From NCBI GenBank assembly GCA_029817715.1, contig JARUPY010000290.1, positions 5,394,001-5,458,000 of the forward strand: a stretch of 64,000 nucleotides of DNA, in the 5' to 3' direction. This DNA is from Melastoma dodecandrum (Eukaryota; Streptophyta; Magnoliopsida; Myrtales; Melastomataceae). A program made the position numbers and the translations under genes. The number at the start of each line of letters is the position of its first letter. Within the stretch, counting starts at the first letter, position 1. This document shows positions 33,409 to 44,999 of this stretch, in pieces. The notes beneath the pieces were generated by a model, which saw nothing but the letters and a program-made list of their open reading frames with translations, was not told where the DNA came from and made no database searches.

Positions 33409-34589
33409 CGTTCAATGAGCAGGTTCTTTCATTCTCCTGTTGTCTTACCTGTCCCGATACCCACTTTGTGCTCCAGCAAGTTGACAAGGATAGATCATCT
33501 GATACCCTAAAGGAGCATCCTGGTCTGCATCTGATCTTGTGGATTTTTTGGAAAGACTCCAGAGTTCATCACAACCGGAAATAACTTGTAATGGATCTTC
33601 CTTCTCTCTTTGCCTAAGCAAGAAGAAAGGGATAATGCTTTAAAACAGCGGTTGTCCGTAAACAGTCCCTTGGATGTAATGCTGGTTCTTCTTTTTGTTC
33701 TAGGTCGGCTTCTCAGCTTCTTCACTGCATTATATTGATTGATGGAGGATGGGAAACAAGGAAGGCTCTCATGAAGTGTCCCAAAATATCTGGTACCGTG
33801 CAATCTATCTCAGTACAAGTTGCTATTCCCGGTTTTTTCGCATGAAGGGAACTCATGACTCCACCCTTTTATCTATGATACATTAATTGAGTTTCAGAAC
33901 TTGTTTTGTAATATTTCCGTTTTGTAGCCAGTTACTTGCACATCATTGTCTGCCATGCTAATCCATTGTGTCTTATCTCCGGGCAGAGATAATTAAGAAG
34001 ATGAATACTTCGGAGAGAACATTCCGGGCGGGGATTAATCAAAAGCGTCGTATGCAGAACATCGAAAAGAAGACATCGTTAATTTATTTTCCACCTTCTG
34101 GCGGACATCCTCAAGCGCCTGACTGTTTTTGGTAGTTGGTAATAAGGAGATGGAGATGACAAAATTTTTAAGGGGAAATGGTTGCTGAGAAACAAAAGCA
34201 TAGGAGTAAATCTTTTTCTGGGTGGCTTTTCGTTTTATGGAATTTTCACACTTAGGAGATTCAAATTCATAGGTTTCAGATCGGTATATAAATGGAATTT
34301 TTATTTTTAAAACAAGAATAATAATTATTTTTTATTTAATAACTATATGTGGTTTTTTTTTTCCTTTTTCTTAATTAAATAGAGTTTTATTTGACCTGTA
34401 TGTCCATTTTATTGACTAAAGAAGTTTTGGTGCTAATTAATTGACGGATCAACTTATATTGAATTTCCCGTGTCTTCTATATATGTAAATAGGCGTTATT
34501 ACACTATTGTTATATTCTTGTTAGCGGAAACAATGTCACATTGTAATAAGTTACGACGTTGTACTAGTTCTCTCCATGGCCGCCAGCCC
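33409..34589. other. Intergenic DNA after the PPR gene
   Basis: The first few hundred bases are probably PPR 3' UTR. The rest is AT-rich (for example 34270-34450) without recognised genes. Confidence 0.45.
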
Positions 34590-34770
34590 TGCGAAATAAT
34601 AATTGGCATCAAAGGGGTGATGTTCGTATCTGATCTGTCACGAGGCATGCGATCGATGTTGGCTCGAGACTCATGAGTCCACGCAAATATTCTCAACATG
34701 TGAGCCATGGCCATGCCCGTGACAACGATGCAACAGTGAAAAGTTTCATCACATATTTGTTGTATAATTT
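34590..34770 (-). pseudogene. Gnk2-domain gene, 3' fragment
   Basis: The minus strand near 34632-34596 can be read RYEHHPFDANYY, matching the conserved end RYE-YxFDxNY of the Gnk2 copies in this region. The adjoining DNA (34637-34760, with AAAAGTTTCAT) is repeated near 53777-53900, so this is part of a shared duplicated block. Confidence 0.5.
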
Positions 34771-35055
34771 TCCAGCAATGTCTTCTTCAGTATACAACGA
34801 AAACAAACACGATCCATATTAGTTTATGGAGTGAAAGGCGCGACACATATGCATAGACGTTATTCCATCATTTACGTGTTTGGTTACGTTGCCACGCCGC
34901 GGACATAGATAAGTAAAGCAGGACAGGTTGGAGCGAACATAGATAACTAAGTAAAGCAGGACGGGTTGGAGCAATCTCAGGGTGAGCCTACCCAAACTAA
35001 TAGTTGGTATGCGAAGAAAGAAAAAGAAACATGCTCCATCTCATCGGGCACGAGC

Positions 35056-35480
35056 CTACCCATCGGTATCGAAAAGGTAATTCTCATAACGGAACTTTGT
35101 TTGCGCCCCGTTGCGGTTCGCACAATAGTCTCCCGTGCTAGCCACAGCCTGTTTGAGACAATCATTACATTCATCTTGATGGAGGATCCCGTTGCATGGA
35201 CCATGAGCATAGCACTTCCCGGCGTGGGCGATGCCGAAAGAGTTCATGACCGTGTAACTGAAACCATGGCTGGCTGTTTTCTCGATTACTGCACTGGTGA
35301 CTTTATTTATGCAGATGGGGTAGTCCTTGGCCATGCTGGGGCCATCAGGAGAATACTCCCCACCACAGACTACTTCAACGACTCTCTTGTCCGCAATTCC
35401 TCCGACATGGCAACCGGAGAAAAGACAGCGAAACTGCAATCGAGACCTTTATCGCCAGAGAAACTAATTCCTTTTTTCCT
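35056..35480 (-). pseudogene. Gnk2/DUF26 secreted protein gene, copy A, frameshifted
   Basis: Reads GGIADKRVVEVVCGGEYSPD, ICINKVTSAVIEK, GFSYTVMNSFG, then the Gnk2 cysteine signature CNGILHQDECNDC (C-x8-C-x2-C) and an end RYENYLFDTDG with TAG at 35056-35058. The hydrophobic signal peptide (SLAIKVSIAVSL) lies in a different frame, and no ATG precedes the main frame, so a small indel near 35430-35440 separates signal from domain. Known relatives such as ginkgo ginkbilobin-2 are secreted antifungal, mannose-binding proteins. A solo LTR lies about 220 bp upstream. Confidence 0.75.
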
Positions 35481-35805
35481 TTTCCTTTTAATGAAACTCC
35501 AGTTATGGCTGTTTTATACGCACAAACGGAGGACGCCCGAATTCGTTCTAAGGCTTCCTTTTTGCTGGTCAAACGTGCCGAATGTCCTTTGCATATGAAC
35601 ATACAAAATCACGAAAATGAAAATATTTTCATTAGGCTTTCTTTGTCCGGACAATCCAAAGTTGTCTTCAAAGAATTCATTCGATGAGCTTTCCTGCTGT
35701 TTACATGGCAAAAATATTGGGCTTAATTATAGGAAATCATAAGTCCAAGCCCACTTTTGTGTGAACCCGCCATGAAAGTACTAAGTCTACAAAGGACTGT
35801 CGGGA

Positions 35806-35884
35806 TCAAGTCTACGGGGTCTAAGTCTACGAGGGTCCGTGTCTACGGGGTCTAAGTCTACGAGGGTCCGTGTCTACGAGGGTC
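35806..35884. repeat. 31-bp tandem repeat inside the solo LTR
   Basis: Two and a half copies of a 31-bp unit beginning GTCTACGGGGTCTAAGTCTA, itself made of GTCTACG-type submotifs. Further GTCTAC words occur at 36500-36580. Confidence 0.8.
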
Positions 35885-36143
35885 AGAAAAGATCTTGACT
35901 CCAAGATTTTCGGGAAGAAGATTATAGGGCCACATTTCCATTTGGAAAGATCTTCAGATAGAGGAAAATCTGAGGATTTGTTTTAATATAATTAATTTAA
36001 GAAAGAGAAGTGGTTAAGTTGGATCAAAGCCACGATCAGATTGTTACCAAGATTTTAGGGAGTTGATTGAGAGGGCCACGACCTTCAAAATATCCTAAGA
36101 ACGTGTCAGACGTGCTAAGCATCCTGAACACCACGAGTCTCAG

Positions 36144-36152
36144 TATAAAAAG
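36144..36152 (+). promoter_or_regulatory. Candidate LTR TATA box
   Basis: TATAAAAAG in the middle of the solo LTR, followed about 50 bp later by AAACACAAGC, consistent with an LTR promoter directed to the right (plus strand). Confidence 0.4.
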
Positions 36153-36777
36153 GGCACTGATCCCCCTTAGGAAAAGATTACGATCAATCAGCCAAACACA
36201 AGCTTTGTATTGCTCGTCACCCTTAGTTTAGTAGATACCTCGGCCTGGGTTCATTGGGTCATCCTTCCAACAGCGGAGTGAGCAACCGTAGCTCCGTTGA
36301 TCAACCTTCCGCCAGCACTCCCATCGTCGAGACGAGCAGCCGTAGTCTTGACACCCAGCTTCCACCATCGCCTCCACTGTTGGGACGAGCAACCGTAGTC
36401 TCGGCGATCATCCTCCGCCTGCATTTCCGCCACCAAGGTGTTCATCCGAGGCCTTAGCATCCACATCCGATATCCGCCAGACTCTGCTTCACGGGGCGTA
36501 AGTCTACAGCGCACTGTACCGAGTCTACAGCGTCAGCAGTGACGTCAGCTCCAGTCGCACCTCCAGCAACGAGTCTACATCGCCTCCGTCATCCATACCA
36601 CCGTTTTTTCCTTCATTCTTATGGCTGTAAGCATTCGTTTCTTCTTTTAAAACTTTGAACTTATAACAGCCGTATTATTTATCATTGAAATTCATCTTAT
36701 GGCGACCACATACAATTCCCTATGAGTCCAATTGCCAAATATTTCCGACGTGGTCCGTTTCCTACGCGAACACCTGC

Positions 36778-37834
36778 GAATCGATGAATTCGTTCATTAA
36801 CATGAACGGAGGAGAAGCCATTCGGTTCCATTCGGCCTACGCCATCCTAATGAAGTCCAGAGAACGCGAGACGCTTCTTCGGCCACCTCGCTCCTCGATG
36901 ATATCTAAGTTGTACTGCTTAGTAACCACCGTAGCTTTTAAGCATACTTTCGTTTGTAGATTGTTTATGAGCTAAAAGGAGAGTTTTGTACTTTAATACG
37001 ATTAGTTTTAAAAAAAAAATTACAAAATATAATTCATAATTCGTAAAATACGGATTTACAGTAAACGCGCCCACAAATAGGGCGAAAACAACGAAGGGTG
37101 AGTCTACGAGGCTGGTGCCATCCACATGAAGGGGCGTTTTGAAAACCCATGTAGAGATGGATTTTCAAAACCCACCCCTCCAAAACTTATAATTTTTCGA
37201 TGCCTATAGTTAGACCTCTTGGAGACGGATGACTAAATCCTGCTGGGGTGTACATCAACCATAAAGGATCCCCGATTGATTATGATGGAAAGCGATCAGC
37301 AATCTAAGTCGATTTTGATGCTCTTCCGGTTGCACTTGTGTTTTCGCAGGTAAATGCTTAAAACATTTCTTCTAGGCAAAATATCGATATTTTGCCCAAT
37401 GAATTTGTCAACTTTACGTTTTTTCATATCGTTTCAAAAGTTTTCAATTTAGCTTTATTTCAATTTTATTTTTCAATTTAGTCATTCATAACGGCGTTTG
37501 TGATTTTACTGTTAGCGTTAATACGTGTCATTTGTTTTTCCTATATGACAATGATAATGAAATAGATCAACGACAAATATCGATATTTGGCCCAATGAGT
37601 TTGCCAACTTTACGTTTTGGCCTAACGTTTTAAAATTTTTCAATTTTACCTTAAATTAATTTTAATTCGAGGAGGAATTTGAGTAACAGGAATCAAAAAC
37701 CCAGGAAAGCAGGAGCATACCTCAGTGACATACAAAGTAAACATTATTCCAAGGATAGCATAAGCCGTTTACTTAGACATATAAAGTAATGTAGGAAGGC
37801 AAAGTGGTCTCACCAGGCGCGATCTCGGCGGAGA
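36778..37834. other. Duplicated non-coding DNA with MITE-like repeats
   Basis: 36778-36960 continues the block shared with 50062-50245. 37200-37320 resembles 41830-41930. 37375-37480 and 37570-37655 are two copies of a short repeat (TATCGATATTTnGCCCAATGA, then CAACTTTACGTTTT) that also occurs reversed near 45088-45170. No gene. Confidence 0.55.
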
Positions 37835-38247
37835 TTAATAGTTGGTATCAAACTCGTAAGCTTCGTATCTGATCCGACAGTCGACAAGCACTGTTTTAGC
37901 TCCGATGTTATTCGGGCAATGCTCTTGCATATTAGCTAAAGCGACTTTGAGACAAGAAGTACATTCATCCTCGTAGAGTTCACTGTTGCACGCTCCGTGC
38001 AAGTAACACCGTAGAATCCCAAGTTAGTTTTTTGGACGTTGTAATTGTAGTCGTGATGGGCGGTACCGGTGACCACCTCGTGGAGACGACCGCTTAAGCA
38101 GGTGTCGTAAAACACTTTGTAGAAGGAAGTATGATCTGGGCGGCAATCCTGGCGGACCACATCTGTAAAAATCGGTCCCCCTCCAGATGCGTGTCCCAAG
38201 AGAGCACACAACGCAATAGCAGCAACGATCCTTGTGGAAGAAATCCT
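37835..38247 (-). pseudogene. Gnk2/DUF26 gene, copy B, start codon lost and frameshifted
   Basis: Close paralogue of intact copy E. The start codon position reads AGG instead of ATG (38245-38247; AGG ATT TCT TCC). The domain continues GHASGGGPIFTDVVRQDC..., FYDTCLSGRLHEVVTGTAHH, NYNVQKTNLG, but a one-base deletion near 38010 shifts the frame just before CNGEL. The C-terminal part is still recognisable out of frame down to TAA near 37835. Not functional as read. Confidence 0.85.
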
Positions 38248-38450
38248 CTTTCCTTCTTCTTTTCCTTCAGTAAAATGTAATCACTCAGATGGCGATTGTT
38301 CATCCCTCTAGTTCTGGGGCTTTTTATACACAGATTTCGGACATGAATAGCTTAATGTTTTCAATTTTCGCCTCGCCGTGACATTGTTTTCGGACGATAG
38401 TCACGTGATTTAGCGTGTCTATACATGATATCACATGCATTGTAATCTAT

Positions 38451-38560
38451 GTCATTCAAGAAGGGCATCCAAATGGTGCCGAGTGGTTTCATCGTCTAAT
38501 TCGAATACGTCATTCAAGAAGGGCATCCAAATGGTGCCGAGTGGTTTCATCGTCTTCCCA
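38451..38560. repeat. 58-bp tandem duplication upstream of copy B
   Basis: GTCATTCAAGAAGGGCATCC...ATGGTGCCGAGTGGTTTCAT occurs at 38451 and again at 38509. The matching position in the other duplicate (near 46614) has it once, so the tandem arose after the segmental duplication (or was lost there). Confidence 0.85.
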
Positions 38561-38783
38561 TTTGGTTACAAGCTTAAAATTTTATGCCACTCTATATAAG
38601 TTTAATTAACATCAACAAAAACTTAAGATCAACTTTCTGTTTTCTAAGCGAGTTTCATTTTCATAAATGTGTGGTTTCGTTTTTACTTAGCGGGACCAGG
38701 GGATTGAACGCGTCTACGTACACTACATATAAAGTAAAGTAGGACTTTTCAAATTAGTCTTGCCTGCCGTGAGCTCGACGAAA

Positions 38784-38880
38784 TCAGTAGTTGGTATTGA
38801 ACGCGTAACCTTCGTATCCGACTCGAATGTCGGCAAGCTTTGTCCAAGCATCGATGTACATGTCTTCCAACATCAGAAAA
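38784..38880 (-). pseudogene. Gnk2 gene 3' fragment, copy C
   Basis: The minus strand encodes an end DAWTKLADIRVGYEGYAFNTNY followed by TGA, matching the conserved C-terminus of Gnk2 copies. Nothing of the signal peptide or cysteine core is present. Pairs with copy F (46887-46975). Confidence 0.65.
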
Positions 38881-39909
38881 AGGGCATCCGAACCTGCCTA
38901 AAGGTTTGATCGTCTCATTCGAATGTTGCCCTTCATGTCCTTACTAGTGGCCACATGAAGCGGGACAATGCGTTGCCGTTCATCGTGTCGCGTTCATTTT
39001 GGTTACTACGACCAAACTGCATATATATTCACGGATTAATATGTCGTGTTAGACAGAAAAGGAAACCTAAATATTATCTCCGAATATTTGTTTTCTAGTC
39101 GTGCGTTCGGATTATAAATAATGAGATTTGTTCCTATTCCATTAATTCCGATTTTGAAAATAACGGGCCTAATGGTGGAAGACAAGTACATAATTAATTT
39201 TTTGCCAACTCCCACCCATCAGATGATTTCAAAACTCTATGATGTATAATTACTCGAATTAATGGTTAGTTAAGTAAATTATGGTAGTTCAAAACCTTAA
39301 CCTTCTATACGGCTCATCATGAACAATACTAATATTAAGCCCGCAGATAATTTTTTAACACAATTCCAACTTACGCGAACCTTGAGACGGGTAGGCAATT
39401 CATAGCCCGTTTGGTTTAGGGTTTAGGCCGTTTGGTTTCCATAACGGACTTTCGAACGGAATGGACTGGGAATGGATGAAGAAAATAATGATTAAGAAGC
39501 GAATTGCTTGAAGAAATAATGTGTTTAGTTCAAAGAAAAAGAGAGGGAGATCAAGGGAATGAGCATTACATATTATGAGCAAGGGAATGCTCGTTCCTTT
39601 CATTCCCTTTTAAAATTAAGGAAATGCAATCAAATGAAAAAGAAAGAAATGGAATTAAGCAGATAGAAAACGAGAAATAAATGGTATTATTGATCAATTC
39701 CAATCATTCCTTAAATATTTAAACCAAACGCATCATAATAGTCTCCAATCAATAAAGCATAGTTTTGAATAACATTCATTACATCTTATATTGATTTAAT
39801 TTAAAAACAGACACGAAGGCACCCACGTAGACATTATTCCAAGGAACTCGGACATGTGAAGTAAAGTAAGAAGTCGAAGTGGTCTCGCCAGGCGCGAGCT
39901 CGGCTGAGA

Positions 39910-40300
39910 TTAATAGTCTTCATCAAATGGGTAAGTTTCGTATATGATCCGACCGTCTTTGAGTTTGGTCATACCTCCGATGCTCTTCTTGCAATTCCCA
40001 AGTGTCGCATCTTTAGCCAATGCGAGACAATAAGTACATTCATCCTCGGAGAGTTCACCATTGCACGCTCCGGCAAGTAACATTCAAGGACTCCGTCGGA
40101 AGGTTTTACGACTTTGTAACTGTAACTGTGATGGGCCGTACCAGCGATCACCTTGTCGAGAAGATCTTGTAAGCAGGAGTCGGAAAAATCTTTGAAGGAG
40201 AAATGGTGAACATCTGAGTTGCAACGTTGGAGGACCACGGCTATAAATGGCCATTCCCCTCCTGATGCGTGTCTTAAGAGAGCACACAACAAAGCCACAG
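39910..40300 (-). pseudogene. Gnk2/DUF26 gene, copy D, 5' end cut by R1
   Basis: Reads CALLRHASGGEWPFIAVVLQ, FSFKDFSDSCLQDLLDKVIA, GTAHHSYSYKV, then a one-base deletion near 40070 breaks the frame at the CNGEL cysteine motif. The end RIIYETYPFDEDY precedes TAA. The signal-peptide codons stop exactly at the R1 repeat edge (40301), so the start codon and promoter are gone. Pairs with copy G. Confidence 0.8.
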
Positions 40301-41640
40301 TGTACGCGCGTCCTCCGACCTAGCACGTGTGCGGCGGGTCAAACGACACGATTGTTTACACGGTAAAGTCATTTTGAGCTTCAATGATGGTAAAACCCGT
40401 CATTGTGATTGCAGATACGGTTGAAGGAACACCTGGTCAAAGCTCAAGGACATCGAAGCAGCGCACGTCGAGGCAGGACATGTCGAATTACGGACGAGGT
40501 GAAGTTCGATCAAGATGCCATCGAAGGAAGAGTCCCGGTTGAAGTTTCAAGACTTAGCCAATTTTCTATAGGAACTTTATCAGGAATTGGTCGAAGTAGA
40601 CAGTGTGGAGTTAGTTTAAATAAAACATGTGAAAAATGTGTTTAGCAGTTGTGTTAGCAGTTTTATTAGCGGTTATTGTCTGGATAGGATTAAGTATCAG
40701 TATAAATACGCGGCCAGTCATTTGTCATAAAAACGACAATCATTCAATGAATCCGAAGTAGGGGTGAAAACGAACTGAGCCGCTCGCAAGCTTGATTGGT
40801 CAAAGCTGGTTTCGAGTTCGAGCCGAACTCGAGCTGGCTCGGTAACGAAATGAACCGAGCTTGAGCCTTAATACTTACAGCTTGATGGTTCGCGAGCCTA
40901 ATATAATATAATAAATATTAATAATTTTATAACAAAAATATTAAAATTTTGAACTTATTTGTAAGTAAAATTAAAATTGAGGATTAAATTGAATTTTTAA
41001 TAATAATTATCTGTTATGGCTATCGAGCCAAGCTCGAGCTCCCTAAAACTGGATCAAACCGAGCTCGAGCTACCTAAAACTGGATCAAGCTGAGCTCGAG
41101 CTTTAGTTTTTTAAGGCTCGATCGAGCTCGAGCCGAATTCGAACCAAGTATTTCTGTTATCGAGTCGAGCTCGAGCCTAGAAGGGTTCAGTATCAGTTCG
41201 GCTCGTTTTCACCTCTACCCTGAAGGGCTGCTTGGTGTACCCTGTTTTTCAGAAATTGAAGTAATTGTTTGCGTTCATGTACATTTGTTCTTGTTCTTTA
41301 CATTACTGTCGGTATAAGTCTTGGCGATCACACTTCTTGAATCATTTTAGTCCTTGTTACGTCGCAACGTGTTTCGTCCGCAAAACAATGATGATCCGAA
41401 TCCGCTCCCTCAGGCCCTTCCTGTCGGCGTCTCGACTCGAGTGTCGAGCGCTGCGGAGGAGACCGGGTGGATCTTCCCTCGATTCCTAATCGGGCCTGGA
41501 CGGGCCCTTGTCGACTCCATTCTCCTGAGGAGACGACAGGCGAAAAACGGAGTATGATCCGGGAAAGGAAGCTTCGGGAGGTTTTGGGAGCGGCTCGTGC
41601 TTCCCTCACCCATCAATAATCGCTCCGTTTAAAACAGTAT
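40301..41640 (+). mobile_element. R1 LTR-like repeat, copy 1 (interrupted)
   Basis: Starts TGTACGCGC like the other three copies. After about 45 bp the R1 match is interrupted by roughly 1 kb (40347-41385), then resumes with GATCCGAATCCG and continues through CCTGTCGGCG, GGAGGAGACC, ATCGGGCCTGG, GGAGTATGATCCG and CGGCTCGTG. No protein coding seen. Confidence 0.6.
40759..41217. mobile_element. hAT-like MITE (459 bp)
   Basis: Imperfect terminal inverted repeats: TAGGGGTGAAAACGAACTG at the left and the reverse of TTCGGCTCGTTTTCACCTCTA at the right. No ORF. Flanks ATCCGAAG and CCCTGAAG could be a worn 8-bp target duplication. The interior is rich in GAGCTCGAGC words. Non-autonomous; a hAT transposase elsewhere would be needed. 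Confidence 0.7.
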
Positions 41641-42400
41641 TCACTCCTTGGTCTGCAACAAATTGCAGTTCGATCATTTTATGTTCTGTGTGTTTCTGTT
41701 GCGCCCATTCATCTTCAAGATTCACGTGAGAGCTTCAGCCAGTCGTTGCACATTCTCAGTCATTTGATAGGAAGTAGATGCTTGTTAGAGTTTGGCCGTG
41801 TTAAGTTGAGTTTGCAAATCTGCGATGCCTTTGGAGACCTCTTGGTGACGGATGACTAAATCCTGCTGGAGCGAAGGATGTCCGATTGCTTATGATGGAA
41901 AGTGACCAGCAACCATATGATGTTTGTTGACTGCTTCCATTGACTAAAGAAAATAAATTTTGATGGCTATTGCAATATGAATTCAAATTCTTTCAAGCCT
42001 CCCCATTCTTCTGAAGGTTCTTGTAGATGTTTTGCAATAACGTCTTTCATGCCTTGACTGTTGAATTCCTGATTATCGTCTTTCTCAATGAGTTGCGGCA
42101 CTTTGCCATATACGTAACATCTAGTTAGGCACGCCACGTCGACTAGGGTGATCGGTAGTGTGCTATTTGGCATAAAAAAGCAATTTACTGATGGGTTCCA
42201 CAAGGATAATAGAGCACGACCGGACGAGGATTGCATCTCATCAGTTCGACTGACATCTGAATGACAGTCGACTCAGGTTACAGGTAGTCTAAAGTGTGAA
42301 ATGTTTACTAGTAGGGAGAGTCTTGAATTGGGATTGAGAAGGTTTTTTGCGTTGATTTCACGAAGCTTGTGGAGGAAGAAACAGATGCTGAGGAGATGAT
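41641..42400. other. Duplicated non-coding block
   Basis: 41640-41690 matches 54890-54936 (next to the Sirevirus insertion). 41935-42240 matches 45280-45570. An 89-codon minus-strand ORF at 41967-42236 lies in the shared block but is interrupted by indels in the other copy and shows no domain I know. Confidence 0.5.
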
Positions 42401-43750
42401 TGTACGCGCACCTTCCGGCCTAGCACGCGCGTGGCGGTTCGAACGATCCCAGGATCCGGTCCTGCTCCCGATGGCCCAACCGGTCGACGTCACGACTCGA
42501 ACGTCGGATGCTGCGGAAGGGAATTGGGTGATCCCTCACTGGGTTCTTAACTGGGCCTGCTCGGGCCCTCGCCGACCGTCTTGGTTTTCCTAAAAGGCGG
42601 CGGGCGAAAGGCGGAGCATGATCCGAAGAAGGAACTTTCAGGAGAAATAGGGAGCGGCTCGTGTCGTCCGTTTCTCATCCAAAATGGCCCCGTAAAAAGG
42701 TTGTTGTTGTTTAACCTAGGTAAACTATACGGAGTCGCCACCTAGGTAAACTATACGGAGTCAAAACACCAGAGTAGATTCGGGAATTCCTAATTACTAA
42801 CTCTTACATCTAAACATGTGAAAAGGTTACGTTTGCTTCAAAATTTTGTTCTTGGTTAATGGGTGTTGGACCCGATCCGGGCATGACTCCGGACTCATGT
42901 TAATGTTTACGGGCGTTGGACCCGACTCGGGCTTTTTGGGCCCGAATTCATGTGTATTTGGCAGACAACATGCGACGATAAGCCTATGAGCCTAAGGCAC
43001 GCGGCCAAGCACAGACAATTATTGAAATCAAAGGGCGCGGGGAAGGATGGTGACTGCGGGCCTATACACTTGGGCCCACAGTCCATTACAAGTGGATTTT
43101 GTATCTTTTCGGGGAGGCCCGCACCTCCCCTTTTTACCTCATGTGGTGGGAGCCGCTTTATGGTCATGACATCGCGGTTTTAAACGCCGAAAGATTCACA
43201 CAACTGATACACACACCTTCGAGAGAGGTCCCGGCTGGTTCGAAATTTGCATGTTCATTATACATGCATAGACAAAAAAATAGAGTGTAAGTTATGCGAG
43301 ATAGTAGAGCACAAGACTTCACATGTAATCATATTACAAAGAGTTACGTAATCACGAATCACAACGAACACATATTGCACACTCTTCAGAAAATGGATTA
43401 TAACTTTGGCTAGGATTATCCGATCGAAATTTACACCAAAAGATCCGAAAGTTAATGACGAGTATGCATGTAAAATTTTATGAAAATCTAATGGTGCAAT
43501 ATCTCAAGATCAAGGAACCATGGTGGCTGTCCGGAAAAGCGGAACAGTTTGCACAGACGGTGTTGTTCCTATCATATCTTGGTCTTCGAAGGTTCGAACG
43601 GAGTGGAAAAGGACTTCACAGAAAGGTAAGACTATGAAAAATGTGTGTGAAAAATTTCACATGGATCTAACGGTTGGATCGCAAGATATACAGGTGTAAA
43701 AGGTCAGACTATTTTATAGACTCGGTCTGACTTCGGCCGGGTAATGTTAG
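42401..43750 (+). mobile_element. R1 LTR-like repeat, copy 2
   Basis: Begins TGTACGCGC after AGGAGATGAT. Inverted and highly similar to 51400-52804. Shared landmarks are GGTCGACGTCACGACTC, GGCGGGCGAAAGGCGGAGC, the paired sentences on CGTTGGACCCGA, GGGCCCACAG, GCCCGCACCTCCCC and ATCTAACGGTTGGATCG. Similarity ends near 43750, where organelle-like DNA starts. No ORF with known domains. Confidence 0.65.
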
Positions 43751-44990
43751 GGGAATAGCTAATAGGCTAGCTTCCTTTGTTTGGCGCCCTTTCTGAAGGC
43801 AGTTCGGTTGCTTGTCCGATTCCATGCTTATGATTCAATTCTTCTTGGAAACCCAGTCATTAGACAACACCTGTCTGCGGATTCGACCCTACCTGGCTTA
43901 GTTCAAATAGTAGCCCTAGCTATCTTCTCCAATTGATCGGCAATCTCCGCGCATTCGCTTTAGTCAAGTTGCTGAGTCCGGATCCTTGTCTCTATGTCTC
44001 TAAGGTTTCCAAGGTGATGAGACTGTTGGGTTTCAGGGGGTTAGCTCTATTGAATAAATATCGCTTGATCCGATCCAACAAAATGTCTTCAGAACCTTTC
44101 AGTCTCGCATCTTTTCACCTGGGAAAGAAAGCTAAGTCCATCTCCAGGTCCCTTTGGGATGGGACCAGCATCTGTAGACCGAACTATATCTTTTCTTTGA
44201 AATAGCATCTTCCGAACCTCTGTTGATGTTAATGAACGTTAAGCACTCCTTTCTCTAATAGAACAACCAAAAGACAGAAAGAAGCTAGCGTCTAAGATAA
44301 AAAATAACCTCTTTCCTTCGGTCTTTTAACCAGGTGGGTCCTTCCTATCTAACCCTTCCCCCGAGCCTTTGCTGTGGAAGCGGATCTAAGGCCCCAGCTT
44401 GAAGTAACCTTTTTGCCTTGGCCTCTATGCTAGCCTATCTTAGGCACTCTTGGCGGCCTGCCTTTGGTGGGTTCAACACTCTTTTCTTTTATACCGGATA
44501 GACGTGAATGAGAAGTTGCCTTTGAGAGCTCGCTTCGCTTTGCCTTTTCGATGGAAATCAAACTAAGGGAAAAGGGGGAGACCCTATAGTACTAGAACGT
44601 CTACCGGTGTTCTCCCGGCTTCTGGAGACAGAAACGAATTCTACAGCCATGTTTATAGCTACGGATTGTCCCTTGAGGGACCTCTCTATTATATCATCAT
44701 ACAGTGATTCCATGTGATCACTACATTGGCTGGTGCCGGATCTTCGGCTTTGATAATTTCTTCTTGCAATGGGAGTGCTGGCCCATTTTGAGGTTGAGGC
44801 TGGGTTTCTTCGGAAGGTTTTTCATTATTTTCTTCACCAAAGAGCTTCTTATTAGAGTTAGAAATCCAATCCACATCAGCCGGCCTCCTGTGCTAGGTCC
44901 AGCAAGTGTCTTTTCTTGAGTGGACGGTTCTGTTCTAAGTAGGCATAAGAGAGTTCCTAAATTCTTTTCAGGTTGACTGAGCCATATAGT
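43751..44990. other. Probable nuclear insertion of mitochondrial DNA (NUMT)
   Basis: Composition and wording change abruptly: balanced base content and phrases I associate with plant mitochondrial intergenic DNA (CTCGCTTCGCTTTGCC, GGCCCCAGCTTGAAGTAACC, GAAGCGGATCTAAGG, CTTTTATACCGGATAGACG). It lies between an R1 copy that breaks at 43750 and AT-rich repeat DNA after 45000. No organelle gene is identified. The minus-strand ORF 44689-44874 (Gln/Pro/Glu-rich) and plus-strand ORF 43933-44205 have no domain I recognise. This is pattern recognition, not an alignment. Confidence 0.5.
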
Positions 44991-44999
44991 ATCTTGAGA

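Larger units (their letters stand above)
35698..36772. mobile_element. Solo LTR (1,075 bp) with 5-bp target duplication
   Basis: Begins TGTT and ends AACA. It is flanked on both sides by CCTGC (35693-35697 and 36773-36777). The paralogous DNA near 50050-50070 runs straight from ATTTCCTGG into GAATCGATGAATTCG, showing the empty site. Inside are a TATA box (TATAAAAAG at 36144-36152), a plausible R region, and no coding sequence. It is a typical product of recombination between two LTRs. Confidence 0.9.
37730..41640. repeat. Segmental duplication, left copy (pairs with 45890-48960)
   Basis: The order of parts is the same in both copies: Gnk2 copy B/E, its upstream DNA, fragment C/F, AT-rich DNA with ATTAAGGAAATGCAATC, Gnk2 copy D/G, then R1 start. 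The left copy is longer because it contains about 660 bp (40665-41325, including a MITE) absent from the right copy. Confidence 0.88.

Noticed and set aside
41967..42236. 89-codon minus-strand ORF as a new gene
   Set aside because: The duplicate of this block at 45280-45570 has indels that destroy the frame, and no domain is recognised.
43933..44874. ORFs of 90 and 61 codons in the organelle-like stretch
   Set aside because: No recognised mitochondrial or plastid protein; kept only as part of the possible NUMT.
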